Shown here: positions 7,207 to 16,973 of the stretch, one piece after another | Numbering within the stretch: position 1 is the first letter of the stretch | Layout: each line of letters begins with the position of its first letter | Source: Bacteroidota bacterium | GTDB taxonomy: Bacteria; Bacteroidota; Bacteroidia; Bacteroidales; VadinHA17 | DNA: 64,000 bases | Direction: 5' to 3' | Assembly (NCBI GenBank): GCA_029564935.1 | Contig: JAKQPD010000058.1 | Span: 40,083-104,082, forward strand | Made by a program: the position numbers and the translations under genes | Notes under the pieces: model-generated | Seen by the model: the letters and a program-made list of their open reading frames with translations, nothing else | Told to the model about the DNA's origin: nothing | Databases searched by the model: none

Positions 7207-9327
7207 ATGACCCAGAATACAAATAAGCCTTCTCCCGAAAAAAAGGGAGACAAGAATGTCAAGCCGAGGTTCAACAGCAACTGGATATTTGCAATTATAG
7301 CGCTTTCCTTCATCCTGTTTGAGATCTTATTCAACAGGAATGTCGCGCAGCGGGCAACGACCAGCATGATAAAGGAGATGATCGCAAAGCATGATATTGA
7401 AAAGCTCGTTGTTGTCAACAAGGATATTGCGGAGATCTATCTGACCGGTGACGCGGTCAGTTCGGGCAGGTACGAGAACCTTCCCAAGCCAGGAGGAGGA
7501 ATGGGACTGCAGGTACCAAAACCCCATTACACATATAATATAGGTGATATTAGCAATTTTGAACCATTTATCCTCGAAACTCAGAAAAATGCGGGATATA
7601 GTGACAGTGACCTGATTTACCCCGAATATATTACAAGGAAGAACTATTTTACCGATATCCTGGGGTGGCTTATTCTTCCGGCGCTTCTTATAGTGGTCTG
7701 GCTTTTTATGATGCGCAGGATGGCAGGAGGTGGTTCAGGTGGAGCCGGAGGTATTTTCAGTGTCGGTAAATCGAGGGCGCAGATATTTGATAAGGATACA
7801 AACGTCAAAATTAATTTTAGTGATGTTGCGGGCCTTGAGGAAGCCAAGACCGAAGTGATGGAGATAGTTGATTTTCTCAAGAATCCGAAAAAATATACCC
7901 AGCTGGGAGGAAAGATCCCGAAGGGAGCTCTTCTGATTGGTCCTCCGGGTACCGGCAAGACACTTCTTGCAAAAGCAGTGGCCGGTGAAGCCAACGTTCC
8001 GTTCTTTTCAATATCCGGATCGGATTTCGTTGAAATGTTTGTCGGAGTAGGCGCTTCGCGGGTAAGAGACCTTTTCAAACAGGCTAAGGAGAAGGCTCCC
8101 TGTATAGTATTCATTGATGAGATCGATGCAGTAGGCCGGGCAAGGGGCAGAAATGCAAATTTCGGATCGAATGATGAACGTGAGAACACCCTGAACCAGC
8201 TTCTTACCGAGATGGATGGTTTCGGGACGAATATGGGGGTCATCATTCTCGCTGCCACAAACAGGGCCGATATCCTTGACAGGGCATTACTGAGGGCAGG
8301 CCGTTTCGACAGGCAGATACATGTTGAGCTTCCCGACCTTAATGAAAGGGAAGCCATTTTCAAGGTACATCTGCGGCCAATAAAGCTCGCAAAGAATTTC
8401 GATGTAGCTTTTCTTGCCAAACAGACTCCCGGATTTTCCGGAGCCGATATTGCCAATGTATGTAATGAAGCTGCACTTATTGCTGCCAGGAAAAACAAGA
8501 CAGTTGTTGAAAAGCAGGATTTCCTTGATGCCATTGACAGGATTGTGGGCGGACTTGAAAGAAAGAACAAGATCATTTCCCTTCAGGAGAAAAAGACAAT
8601 TGCCTACCATGAAGCTGGTCATGCTACTGTAAGCTGGCTTCTTGAGCATGCAAGTCCTCTCGTGAAGGTAACAATTATACCACGTGGCAGGGCATTGGGC
8701 GCTGCATGGTATCTTCCCGAAGAAAGGCAGATAACGACCCGCGAACAGCTCCTCGATGAGATGGCATATGCACTGGGTGGAAGGGCTGCCGAAGAACTGG
8801 TTTTCGGAAAAGTATCCACCGGAGCTCTCAGCGACCTGGAAAAGATAACAAAACAGGCTTATGCAATGGTATCATTCTTCGGAATGAGCGATAAGGTTGG
8901 AAATATAAGCTTCTATGATTCATCAGGGCAATCAGACTTCGGATTTACAAAGCCCTACAGCGAAAAGACAGCCGAGCTTATAGACCGTGAGGTAAAGGAA
9001 ATAATTGAAGAATCATACAACAGGTCCAAGGATGTTCTCAGGGCAAATATGAAGGGACTGACAGAACTGGCTGAACTGCTGCTTGAAAAGGAGGTTATTT
9101 TTGGCGAAGACCTCGAAAGGATATTCGGCAAGAGAAAAGCTGACAAACTGAAAGAAGAGCAGGAAGAAAAAGACAGAAAAATGGCTGATAATAATACAGC
9201 CAGTGTCGTAACAGAAGATGAGGTTAATAAAACTGCTACTGCTGGTGATCCGACTGTAAAGGATGCCGGTCTGAAAGTGACTGTTGATCCTGAAAAGCCA
9301 GCAGAAGAATCCACTGGCGGAAAATAA
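7207..9327 (+). CDS. ftsH: ATP-dependent zinc metalloprotease FtsH
   Basis: This 706-residue inner-membrane AAA+ protease degrades damaged membrane proteins and some soluble regulators. Two N-terminal membrane helices (about 19-40 and 146-168) flank a periplasmic domain. Walker A GPPGTGKT is at 245-252, Walker B is [12 protein letters not shown], and the zinc site is HEAGH at 468-472. The tail after residue 640 is charged and low in complexity ([12 protein letters not shown] and beyond), a common FtsH feature. It lies between rsfS and cdsA in a tight operon. Confidence 0.97.
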   Translation: MTQNTNKPSPEKKGDKNVKPRFNSNWIFAIIALSFILFEILFNRNVAQRATTSMIKEMIAKHDIEKLVVVNKDIAEIYLTGDAVSSGRYENLPKPGGGMGLQVPKPHYTYNIGDISNFEPFILETQKNAGYSDSDLIYPEYITRKNYFTDILGWLILPALLIVVWLFMMRRMAGGGSGGAGGIFSVGKSRAQIFDKDTNVKINFSDVAGLEEAKTEVMEIVDFLKNPKKYTQLGGKIPKGALLIGPPGTGKTLLAKAVAGEANVPFFSISGSDFVEMFVGVGASRVRDLFKQAKEKAPCIVFIDEIDAVGRARGRNANFGSNDERENTLNQLLTEMDGFGTNMGVIILAATNRADILDRALLRAGRFDRQIHVELPDLNEREAIFKVHLRPIKLAKNFDVAFLAKQTPGFSGADIANVCNEAALIAARKNKTVVEKQDFLDAIDRIVGGLERKNKIISLQEKKTIAYHEAGHATVSWLLEHASPLVKVTIIPRGRALGAAWYLPEERQITTREQLLDEMAYALGGRAAEELVFGKVSTGALSDLEKITKQAYAMVSFFGMSDKVGNISFYDSSGQSDFGFTKPYSEKTAELIDREVKEIIEESYNRSKDVLRANMKGLTELAELLLEKEVIFGEDLERIFGKRKADKLKEEQEEKDRKMADNNTASVVTEDEVNKTATAGDPTVKDAGLKVTVDPEKPAEESTGGK

Positions 9328-9339
9328 AATATTGGCAGG

Positions 9340-10182
9340 TTGAAAGAGATATACAGACGGACCTTAACGGGAGCCTGGATTGTAATATTCACTCTGGGTG
9401 GCTTCTGGCTTCACCCTGTCTCATTTTTCCTCACCGGTCTTATAATCCTTTCGGGGACACAATATGAATATTTAAGGATAATCAGAAGTACGGGAGTAAA
9501 TGCACAAATGATCCCGGGTATGCTTACAGGTATAGCTGTTTATATTCTGGCAACCCTGGTTGCCTCAGGGATACTCGGTTTCAGGTACCTGCTGATTCTG
9601 ATCCCTTTTATTGCCGGGATTATGATTTTTGAACTTTACCGCAGACAGGATAACCCGTTTGATTCTCTTGCCCATACAATATTTAGTGTCATTTATACCG
9701 CACTTCCTTTTTCTTTCTTCCCATTTGCCGCGTTCGGAAGAGAAGGAATAAATCCGTTGATCCGATATGATGGAGGTGTTTTCTCACCGGGAATAATAAT
9801 AGGTTTTTTTGTCCTGCTGTGGGTCAACGATACAGGAGCCTATCTTTCGGGAATAACCTTTGGGAAGCACAGGTTGCTTGAGAGGATCTCACCTAAAAAA
9901 TCATGGGAAGGATTTGCCGGAGGAATTATTTTATCAGTATTATCTGCCTGGTTATTATCAGGTCTGCTCGGTGTGCTTGATACACCTGAGTGGATAATTG
10001 TCGCTTTGCTGGTAGCGGTCAGCGGGACATTCGGGGATCTTATAGAATCGATGTTCAAGAGGAGCACGGGAATAAAAGATTCCGGATCCATTATGCCCGG
10101 GCACGGTGGTTTTATGGATCGGTTTGACAGCACCCTTTTGTCATTCCCTCTTGTATTTCTTTTTATAACGTTTTTTGGTTGA
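9340..10182 (+). CDS. cdsA: Phosphatidate cytidylyltransferase
   Basis: CdsA makes CDP-diacylglycerol from CTP and phosphatidic acid, the branch point for membrane phospholipids. The 280-residue protein has about seven or eight membrane helices and the CDP-diglyceride synthase signature near its end (KRSTGIKDSG followed by PGHGGFMDRFD). The start is a TTG at 9340, 12 nt after ftsH; it gives the expected basic N-terminus MKEIYRRT. psd follows after 39 nt, and both enzymes serve phosphatidylethanolamine synthesis. Confidence 0.95.
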   Translation: MKEIYRRTLTGAWIVIFTLGGFWLHPVSFFLTGLIILSGTQYEYLRIIRSTGVNAQMIPGMLTGIAVYILATLVASGILGFRYLLILIPFIAGIMIFELYRRQDNPFDSLAHTIFSVIYTALPFSFFPFAAFGREGINPLIRYDGGVFSPGIIIGFFVLLWVNDTGAYLSGITFGKHRLLERISPKKSWEGFAGGIILSVLSAWLLSGLLGVLDTPEWIIVALLVAVSGTFGDLIESMFKRSTGIKDSGSIMPGHGGFMDRFDSTLLSFPLVFLFITFFG

Positions 10183-10221
10183 TTGAGCTTACTTAGTTAG
10201 TTTTGTTATAATTTTCAGGAA

Positions 10222-10878
10222 ATGAGCATTCACAGAGAAGGATATAAAATACTGATCTTCGGGTTTATTCTGCTGATCCTGTTCAATGTGTTGCTTTGGA
10301 TAATTCTTCCGGGCAATACGCTTATCAGATGGCTTGCAGTATTGTTTTCACTCATGATGTATACTTTCCTTCTGTTTTTTTTCCGGCTGCCTGCCAGAAG
10401 ACTTGATCCCGATCCGGGACTTGTATATGCACCGGCAGACGGGAAGGTAGTTGTTGTTGAGGAGACTGAGGAGAAGGAATATTTCAGGGACCTGCGCTTA
10501 CAGGTTTCAATTTTCATGTCGCCTTTCAATATGCACAGCAACAGGTATCCTGTCTCAGGTAAGATCAAATACGTGGAATATCATCCCGGGAACTATATGG
10601 TGGCATGGCATCCCAAATCGTCAGAACTGAATGAGAGGAGTACAATAGTCATTGAAACTGATACGGGGAAGGAGATACTTATAAGGCAGGTGGCCGGCGC
10701 TGTTGCCAGAAGGATCGTCACATATGCCAAACTTAGTGATAATGTCAGACAGGGCGATGAACTGGGATTTATAAAATTCGGATCCAGAGTTGATATATTT
10801 CTGCCCGTGGGGACTGAAATCGAGATACCCTTACTGCAGCAGGTGAAAGCAAACAAAAGTGTAATTGCAAAGATCTGA
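10222..10878 (+). CDS. psd: Phosphatidylserine decarboxylase proenzyme (small type)
   Basis: Psd turns phosphatidylserine into phosphatidylethanolamine. The 218-residue length is that of the short family found in Bacteroidota and archaea. Two N-terminal membrane helices (about 10-30 and 36-55) are followed by the catalytic part with SPFNMHSNRYPVSG and FGSRVDIFLP. The Gly-Ser pair there (Ser188) is the self-cleavage site that creates the pyruvoyl group. The partner enzymes are CdsA next door and PssA at 17.1-17.9 kb. Confidence 0.94.
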   Translation: MSIHREGYKILIFGFILLILFNVLLWIILPGNTLIRWLAVLFSLMMYTFLLFFFRLPARRLDPDPGLVYAPADGKVVVVEETEEKEYFRDLRLQVSIFMSPFNMHSNRYPVSGKIKYVEYHPGNYMVAWHPKSSELNERSTIVIETDTGKEILIRQVAGAVARRIVTYAKLSDNVRQGDELGFIKFGSRVDIFLPVGTEIEIPLLQQVKANKSVIAKI

Positions 10879-10893
10879 AAAGAAAGAAGAGAA

Positions 10894-12132
10894 ATGAGAA
10901 GTAAAGATGACAGGATAATAAATATAACTGAGGATGTAAAGTGGATCGGTATCCTTGATTTTGATATCACGACTTTTGATATAGTCATGACAACCGAATT
11001 TGGTACCACATATAACTCTTACTTCATCAACGGGGAGAAAAAAGCCCTTGTTGAAGTGGCAAAGGAAAAGTTCAGTGATGTTTATTTTGAAAAGCTTAAT
11101 TCGGTTACTGATCCGGCCTGCATCAGCTATATAATCCTTGATCATACCGAACCCGATCATTCAGGAAGCCTGAAGCTGTTGCTCGAAGCTGCTCCGGAAG
11201 CAACTGTAGTCGGCAGCGGTAATGCAATAAAATATCTTGAGGAAATGCTCAATGTCCCCTTCAGGTCTATGGTCGTAAAAGACGGCGATACTCTTGATCT
11301 GGGGAACAAGACCTTACACTTCATTTCAGCCCCAAACCTTCACTGGCCGGATTCTATCTATACATGGCTGGAGGAAGACGGGATACTCTTTACCTGCGAT
11401 TCCTTCGGCGCTCATTATTGCACCCGGGAAATGACAGATGAACTTACTGATAATTACCTGAAAGCCTTCAGATATTATTTTGATGTGATCCTTAAGCCTT
11501 ACAGCAGGTTTCTTATCAAAGCTATTGAAAAGATAAAGCCGCTGGATATAAGGTATATATGTCCGGGACACGGACCTGTGCTTGATAAGAACAGAGCAAA
11601 GATCGTTAAACTGACTGAAAAATATGCAAATGAATACATCGCAAAAAATGCAGGTGTAACCGGTAAAAATATTCTTGTCGCTTATGTTTCAGCTTATGGT
11701 TTTACAGGAATTGCCGCTGAGGCAATTGCAAAGGGGATAAGGGAAACAGGGGATTTTAGCGTAAAGGTCGTTGATATTGAACATATTGATCTTAATGAGC
11801 TGGATGGACTCATAACTGAGTCAAGTGCTCTGCTGATCGGTTCTCCCACAATTAATCAGAATACCCTTCTGCCGGTTTATAAAATGTTTGCAGTGATCAA
11901 TCCTATACGTGACAAGGGCAAGATGGCCGGAGCATTCGGATCTTACGGCTGGAGCGGAGAAGCTGCCGGAATTATCCTTGAAACATTGAAAACTCTCAAA
12001 CTGAAGATATTTGAAGAAACAGCTGCATTCAGGTTCCGGCCTTCAGGCCAGAAGGAAGAGGACCTGAGACTCTTCGGGAAAAGATTTGCAGAAAGATTTG
12101 CGCAAGAATGTAAACAAAAAGAAAGAGGCTGA
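10894..12132 (+). CDS. Flavodiiron protein (A-type flavoprotein, oxygen or NO reductase)
   Basis: The 412-residue cytoplasmic protein has two parts. The N-terminal metallo-beta-lactamase-like domain (1-250) carries diiron ligands in HTEPDHSGS, with further ligands in the DSFGAHY and CPGHGP segments. The C-terminal flavodoxin domain (about 255-405) begins ILVAYVSAYGFTGIAAEAI and binds FMN. Such proteins reduce oxygen to water, or NO to N2O, and protect anaerobes. There is no rubredoxin extension, so electrons must come from a separate carrier. It starts 15 nt after psd and ends in a hairpin. Confidence 0.93.
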   Translation: MRSKDDRIINITEDVKWIGILDFDITTFDIVMTTEFGTTYNSYFINGEKKALVEVAKEKFSDVYFEKLNSVTDPACISYIILDHTEPDHSGSLKLLLEAAPEATVVGSGNAIKYLEEMLNVPFRSMVVKDGDTLDLGNKTLHFISAPNLHWPDSIYTWLEEDGILFTCDSFGAHYCTREMTDELTDNYLKAFRYYFDVILKPYSRFLIKAIEKIKPLDIRYICPGHGPVLDKNRAKIVKLTEKYANEYIAKNAGVTGKNILVAYVSAYGFTGIAAEAIAKGIRETGDFSVKVVDIEHIDLNELDGLITESSALLIGSPTINQNTLLPVYKMFAVINPIRDKGKMAGAFGSYGWSGEAAGIILETLKTLKLKIFEETAAFRFRPSGQKEEDLRLFGKRFAERFAQECKQKERG

Positions 12133-12146
12133 TATTCAGCCTCTCT
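12124..12146. terminator. Hairpin between the flavodiiron gene and hsp20
   Basis: AGAGGCTGA (12124-12132) pairs perfectly with TCAGCCTCT (12136-12144) around a 3-nt loop. The stem includes the flavodiiron stop codon. It sits between convergent genes and could serve both; a clear T-run follows only at 12162-12168. Confidence 0.65.
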
Positions 12147-12171
12147 CTTCAAGCGGTCTTTTTTTCAAAAA

Positions 12172-12594
12172 TTACGAGATCTTTACCTGCCTTGTGATCT
12201 TACTCTTTTCTTCTTCATTCTTCGGAAGCTCAACAATCAGAACCCCGTCTTTGTAATTGGCTCCGATCTTGTCAACATTAACATTCTCGGGAACATAGAA
12301 ACTCCTGCAGAATGAGGAATAGCTGAACTCTTTCCTCTTGTAACCATCATGGTTCTCTTCCGTTTCACTTTTTGATTCGTGTGAAATTGTAAGAACATCC
12401 TCGTTGATGTCAATCTTAAGATCTTTCTTGTCAATACCGGGAACAGCAAGTTCAAGTGTGAAATTCTTTTCATTTTCCCTGATGTTGACTGCCGGCATCG
12501 AACTGTTGCGACCTGTCAGTACAGGAAAGAAATCATCATCAAAAAGATTCGACAGAAACGGGCTGAAACTTCTCCTTGTAATCGTTGGTAACAT
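12172..12594 (-). CDS. Small heat shock protein (Hsp20/alpha-crystallin)
   Basis: The 140-residue holding chaperone keeps unfolded proteins soluble. The alpha-crystallin domain runs from about 35 to 130, with ELAVPGIDKKDLKIDI and GVLIVELPKN, and the C-terminus has a short VKI tail resembling the IxI assembly motif. I chose the ATG at 12594 (MLPTITRRSFSP) over 12627 because GGAGG lies 8 nt before it and because homologues begin this way. A sigma-54-like site lies at 12654-12670. Confidence 0.93.
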   Translation of the reverse strand: MLPTITRRSFSPFLSNLFDDDFFPVLTGRNSSMPAVNIRENEKNFTLELAVPGIDKKDLKIDINEDVLTISHESKSETEENHDGYKRKEFSYSSFCRSFYVPENVNVDKIGANYKDGVLIVELPKNEEEKSKITRQVKIS

Positions 12595-12653
12595 AGCTTT
12601 GTCCTCCATTATTTTTAAGTTAAACATATTTTTAAGTTTTATATCCCATATAT

Positions 12654-12670
12654 TTCAAGATCTGTTCCAA
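12654..12670 (-). promoter_or_regulatory. Weak sigma-54-like site upstream of hsp20
   Basis: On the minus strand TTGGAACAGATCTTGAA has GG and a following G at the sigma-54 spacing, with TTGA in place of TTGC. The start would be near 12645, giving a leader of about 50 nt to the chosen ATG. One key base differs, so this is weak alone. Confidence 0.3.
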
Positions 12671-12730
12671 AATCATTTTCATGACATAATGGCGGGCAAG
12701 TTGTCATTTAACTGGCAATATGGCAGGGCA

Positions 12731-12760
12731 TTGAATTTTCAGAAATTTAAGTTAGGTTTG
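12731..12760 (+). promoter_or_regulatory. Bacteroidetes-type promoter of the AI-2E family gene
   Basis: TTG at 12731-12733, a 19-nt spacer and TAGGTTTG at 12753-12760 match the consensus. The predicted start near 12767 is about 13 nt before the TTG start codon. Confidence 0.6.
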
Positions 12761-12779
12761 TAAAAGAAACTATATAAGC

Positions 12780-13994
12780 TTGAAGCCCTTATTCAGGAAC
12801 ATTTTGATATTTTTTGCGGTTGTACTGCTTCTGGCCGCAGCATGGTACTTCCGGAGCATAGTGGTCTATATCCTTGTTTCAGGGGTTCTGTCAATAATGG
12901 GACGTCCGCTGGTCGATCTTTTCAGCAGTATACGGATCAGGAAATGGGGTTTTCCGAGGACTCTGGCGGCTCTTCTGACACTCATTATAATATGGGGTCT
13001 TATAATTCTTTTCTTTTTAATTTTTGTACCTCTCGTAACAAAGCAGATAAATTATTTTTCAACCTTAGAGACTGAAAAGATTGTCAGTCTTGTAGAAAAA
13101 CCGATCAAATTCATTGAAGATCTGATCCGCTCAGTCGGGCGGAATATGAACTCTGATTTTTCTGTTCAGGAATTCATTAACCAGAAGCTTTCAGAAATTC
13201 TGGATATTGAAAAGGTAAAGGGTTTTCTCGGATCACTTCTGGGAGTTCTTGGAAATATAGCAGTGGCTGTTTTTTCGATCACATTCATAACTTTCTTTTT
13301 CCTGAAAGATCAGCATCTGTTCTTTGAATCTATACTGATGTGGGTTCCCGACAAATATACGGAGGGTTTTACCCATGCATTATATTCAATCAAGAACCTT
13401 CTGACAAGGTATTTCATTGGGATACTCATTCAGTGTACCTGTGTCATGATACTTATTGATATAGGGATGACGATTGCTGGGATTGACTTTCAGCAGGCTC
13501 TTGTTATGGGTCTGATTATCGGGATACTGAATGTAATACCTTATATAGGTCCCTGGCTGGGCTTTTTTATAACAATTGTAATGGGAGTGGCATCACATGT
13601 TAACCAGGATTTTACAACGGTTGTCGTTCCTCTTGTATATTTTATGACGGCAGTGGTAGCCATAACTCAGTTAATTGATAATGTCATATTTCAGCCCCTG
13701 ATTTTTTCAAACAGCGTTAAAGCCCATCCCCTTGAGGTCTTCATTGTTGTGCTGGCTGCCGGGTTTGCTGCAGGAATACCCGGTATGATACTGGGGATAC
13801 CGGGTTATACAGTTCTGAGGGTTTTTGCCCGGGAGTTCTTTTACAGCTTCAAGCCTGTGCAGAAGATCACTTCCGGACTGGCACAGAGCGATCTTTCCCA
13901 TGAAACACCTGATAATGAGGCTAAGGGAAAAGATACAAATAACACATCCGGAAATGATCCGGGGCAGAAGACCAATTTAGCATCCGGAGATTGA
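12780..13994 (+). CDS. AI-2E family transporter (PerM-like permease)
   Basis: The 404-residue membrane protein starts with a TTG and has about eight helices, with two at the N-terminus, a soluble stretch (about 85-145) and a C-terminal bundle. MGLIIGILNVIPYIGPWLGFF is the typical conserved helix of the family. Members export varied small molecules or ions, for example the autoinducer AI-2 or sodium in exchange for protons, so the substrate is unknown. The last 40 residues are polar and disordered in character. The DUF4492 gene begins about 50 nt downstream. Confidence 0.9.
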   Translation: MKPLFRNILIFFAVVLLLAAAWYFRSIVVYILVSGVLSIMGRPLVDLFSSIRIRKWGFPRTLAALLTLIIIWGLIILFFLIFVPLVTKQINYFSTLETEKIVSLVEKPIKFIEDLIRSVGRNMNSDFSVQEFINQKLSEILDIEKVKGFLGSLLGVLGNIAVAVFSITFITFFFLKDQHLFFESILMWVPDKYTEGFTHALYSIKNLLTRYFIGILIQCTCVMILIDIGMTIAGIDFQQALVMGLIIGILNVIPYIGPWLGFFITIVMGVASHVNQDFTTVVVPLVYFMTAVVAITQLIDNVIFQPLIFSNSVKAHPLEVFIVVLAAGFAAGIPGMILGIPGYTVLRVFAREFFYSFKPVQKITSGLAQSDLSHETPDNEAKGKDTNNTSGNDPGQKTNLASGD

Positions 13995-14047
13995 AAGGTT
14001 ACAGATATTCTTATTTGTATATTGCAAGGATCAACATAGTGCTTATA

Positions 14048-14278
14048 ATGAAAGATCTTTTAAAGAAGGTTTTCCGCTTTTATTATGATGGATTTTCAAA
14101 CATGTCATCCTGGGGAAAGAAAGTCTGGATCATAATTCTTATTAAGCTTTTTATTATTTTCGCTATACTTAAACTCTTCTTTTTCCCAGATTTTCTTAAG
14201 AAGAACTTTGAAAATGAGAAACAGAGAAGCGACTATGTACTTGATCAATTAACACCCTCAAATAAATCTCATGATTGA
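14048..14278 (+). CDS. DUF4492 protein, cytochrome bd-associated
   Basis: This 76-residue protein starts MKDLLKKVFRFYYDGFSNMS and has a single membrane helix (about 29-47) with basic flanks. DUF4492 proteins are found beside cydA in Bacteroidota and Campylobacterota, and a role as a small oxidase subunit or assembly factor, like CydX, is a reasonable inference. The ATG at 14048 is preferred over the upstream in-frame start at 13991, which overlaps the previous gene and adds residues not typical of the family. It overlaps cydA by 8 nt. Confidence 0.85.
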   Translation: MKDLLKKVFRFYYDGFSNMSSWGKKVWIIILIKLFIIFAILKLFFFPDFLKKNFENEKQRSDYVLDQLTPSNKSHD

Positions 14279-15830
14279 AAATGCTGATTTGTCACTTGTT
14301 GACTGGTCGCGGGCACAGTTTGCCCTGACTGCCATGTATCACTGGATCTTTGTTCCTCTGACCCTGGGTCTGTCATTTATAGTTGCTATAATGGAGACAA
14401 TATATGTCAGGACAGGTAAGGAGGAATGGAAAAGAATGACAAAGTTCTGGATGACCCTGTTCGGGATTAATTTTGCTATTGGAGTGGCTACAGGGATTAT
14501 TCTGGAATTTGAATTCGGAACCAACTGGTCAAATTATTCCTGGTTTGTCGGGGATATTTTCGGAGCACCTCTGGCTATAGAAGGTATACTCGCATTTTTC
14601 CTTGAATCGACTTTTGTAGCCGTTATGTTTTTCGGATGGAACAAAGTTGGAAAAAAATTCCATCTCGCATCGACCTGGCTGGTCGGGATAGGCGCTAACC
14701 TATCGGCATTATGGATACTGGTCGCAAATGCATGGATGCAGAATCCGGTAGGAATGACATTCAATCCCGAAACTGCACGGAACGAGATGACTGACTTCTG
14801 GGCTGTCCTCTTTAATCCCGTCGCTATTGATACATTCTTCCATACAGTTACTTCAGGGTTTTTACTTGCATCTGTATTTGTCCTGGGTGTGAGCGCCTGG
14901 TTCCTTCTGAAAAACCGTGAGGAATGGCTTGCAAAGAAGAGTATACTTATCGCGGGGATATTCGGGCTGGCATCTTCGCTCACAGTGGCATTTACAGGAG
15001 ATACATCGGCACGAACCTTAGCTGAACATCAGCCAATAAAATTTGCGGCTTTTGAAGCTCATTACAATGGGAAAAGTAATGCTGGTCTTGTTGCTGCAGG
15101 TATACTTAAAGACTCCGGTCAGAAACTGGGGGAAAAGACAAAAAAAGACTTTGTCTTCAAAATAGAGATACCAGGTTTCCTGTCAGTTATGACCGGTGGT
15201 GATAAAAATGCCTATGTTCCAGGGATAACAGATCTGCTTTACGGTTCACCCGAAAGATCTGATATTATACCTGTCACCGAGAAGATGGAAAGGGGGAAGT
15301 TTGCCAGGGAAGTGCTGATGGACTATAAGAGGGCAAGGATGATAAACGATACTGAACAGGCTAATAACATTAAAGAAATGTTCAATGATAAGGACTTCAT
15401 CGATAATTATTTCAGTTATTTCGGATATGGTTTCCTGAATAAACCCGAAGATGCAATCCCTAACGTATCAGTAGCCTTTTATACATTCCACCTTATGGTA
15501 ATGCTGGGTTTCTTTTTCATACTTGTCTGCGCCCTCGCATTGTTTTTTAACTACAGGGGGACGATCACTAAACAAAAATGGTTCCTATGGATTCTTATAA
15601 TCTCCATCCCGCTTGTGTATATTGCCAGTCAGTCAGGCTGGGTTCTTGCCGAGATGGGCCGTCAGCCATGGATAATACAGGACCTTATGCCTGTATCTGC
15701 TGCAGTCTCCCAGATCGGCACTGGTTCAGTGATCACGACATTCATCCTTTTTGCAATTCTATTTACAGCACTTCTGTTTGCCGAAGTGTCTATTATGATA
15801 AGACAGATTAAAACAGGACCAAAACATTAG
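14271..15830 (+). CDS. cydA: Cytochrome bd ubiquinol oxidase subunit I
   Basis: CydA is the heme-bearing subunit of the bd oxidase, which oxidises quinol and reduces oxygen to water at low oxygen. The 519-residue protein shows the N-terminal heme-ligand histidine (H24 in MYHWIF), the second histidine in FFHTVTSGF, and the GRQPW motif near the end. The periplasmic Q-loop region (about 255-380) binds quinol. It is coupled by overlap to DUF4492 and followed after 12 nt by cydB. No cydCD exporter is in the window. Confidence 0.96.
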   Translation: MIENADLSLVDWSRAQFALTAMYHWIFVPLTLGLSFIVAIMETIYVRTGKEEWKRMTKFWMTLFGINFAIGVATGIILEFEFGTNWSNYSWFVGDIFGAPLAIEGILAFFLESTFVAVMFFGWNKVGKKFHLASTWLVGIGANLSALWILVANAWMQNPVGMTFNPETARNEMTDFWAVLFNPVAIDTFFHTVTSGFLLASVFVLGVSAWFLLKNREEWLAKKSILIAGIFGLASSLTVAFTGDTSARTLAEHQPIKFAAFEAHYNGKSNAGLVAAGILKDSGQKLGEKTKKDFVFKIEIPGFLSVMTGGDKNAYVPGITDLLYGSPERSDIIPVTEKMERGKFAREVLMDYKRARMINDTEQANNIKEMFNDKDFIDNYFSYFGYGFLNKPEDAIPNVSVAFYTFHLMVMLGFFFILVCALALFFNYRGTITKQKWFLWILIISIPLVYIASQSGWVLAEMGRQPWIIQDLMPVSAAVSQIGTGSVITTFILFAILFTALLFAEVSIMIRQIKTGPKH

Positions 15831-15842
15831 GAGGAAAATAAG

Positions 15843-16973
15843 ATGATAACACTGATTTCATATTCATTCCTGCAAAGCTACTGGTGGATAATAATATCTC
15901 TCCTGGGAGCGCTGCTGGTTTTCCTGATGTTTGTCCAGGGTGGCCAGTCGATGATCTTCTCGCTTCCTGCCAATGAAAAGCAAAAGACAATTCTTGTAAA
16001 TGCCCTGGGACGGAAATGGGAGTTTACTTTCACTACACTTGTCACTTTCGGCGGTGCATTTTTTGCATCCTTCCCTCTCTTCTATGCTTCCAGCTTTGGA
16101 GGTGCATACTGGGTCTGGATAGCGATATTGTTCAGTTTTATAATCCAGGCAATAGCCTATGAATACAGGTCTAAACCGGCAAATGTATTTGGCAGGAAAA
16201 CCTTTGATATTTTCCTGTATCTGAACGGTGCGCTGGGGCCTTTCCTTATAGGCACGGAAGTTGCTACATTCTTTACAGGATCACAGTTCAGCCTCGACTA
16301 TATGAACCATGTTAAATGGGCTAATCAGTGGCACGGCCTCGAAGCCCTGCTCGATGCAAGGAATGTAGCTCTCGGACTTGCAGTACTCTTCCTTGTAAAA
16401 TGCAACGCATCAATGTTCATTATTAATTCAGTAAGCGATGAAGATCTTACAGACAGATCGGTAAGGAAGCTGATTATAAATTCTGTTGCATTCCTTGTAT
16501 TTTTCCTGTTTTTCGTAGTCTCACTTTTTGTCTCGAAAGGCTATGCGGTCGATGAGGTGACAGGCAATGTAGTGATGGAGAAATTCAAATACCTGTCCAA
16601 TCTGATTCAGATGCCTGTGGTACTGATCCTTTTCCTTGCCGGTGTCGCAGGAGTACTGTATGGATTAATTACTACGATCTTTAATGGCAGCCGGAAGGGG
16701 ATCTGGTTTAGCGGAGCCGGGACTATCCTCACTGTTTTTTCCCTCTTCCTTATTGCAGGCTTCAACGGGACTGCATTCTATCCGTCGTCATTCGACCTCA
16801 GGAGTTCCCTGACGATCCGGAATGCTTCCTCCAGCCTCTTTACCCTGAAAACCATGATGTATGTATCATTTATTATACCTTTTGTAATATTGTATATATG
16901 GTATGCATGGAGAGCGATCAGCCGGGAAAAGATAACTGAGGAAGAGCTTTCAGAAGAGGGACATGTTTATTAG
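15843..16973 (+). CDS. cydB: Cytochrome bd ubiquinol oxidase subunit II
   Basis: The 376-residue membrane subunit has about eight or nine helices, beginning with LQSYWWIIISLLGALLVFLMFVQGG, which is typical of CydB in Bacteroidota. It pairs with CydA to form the oxidase core. GAGGAAAATAAG just before the ATG provides a ribosome binding site. The stop codon (16971-16973) is directly followed, with no spacer, by the heptamer array, which reaches to the end of convergent pssA. Confidence 0.95.
   Translation: MITLISYSFLQSYWWIIISLLGALLVFLMFVQGGQSMIFSLPANEKQKTILVNALGRKWEFTFTTLVTFGGAFFASFPLFYASSFGGAYWVWIAILFSFIIQAIAYEYRSKPANVFGRKTFDIFLYLNGALGPFLIGTEVATFFTGSQFSLDYMNHVKWANQWHGLEALLDARNVALGLAVLFLVKCNASMFIINSVSDEDLTDRSVRKLIINSVAFLVFFLFFVVSLFVSKGYAVDEVTGNVVMEKFKYLSNLIQMPVVLILFLAGVAGVLYGLITTIFNGSRKGIWFSGAGTILTVFSLFLIAGFNGTAFYPSSFDLRSSLTIRNASSSLFTLKTMMYVSFIIPFVILYIWYAWRAISREKITEEELSEEGHVY

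Noticed and set aside
7644-8576. 310-residue minus-strand ORF inside ftsH
   Set aside because: It is a shadow of ftsH: serine/leucine-rich with no domain match, while ftsH is complete on the plus strand.
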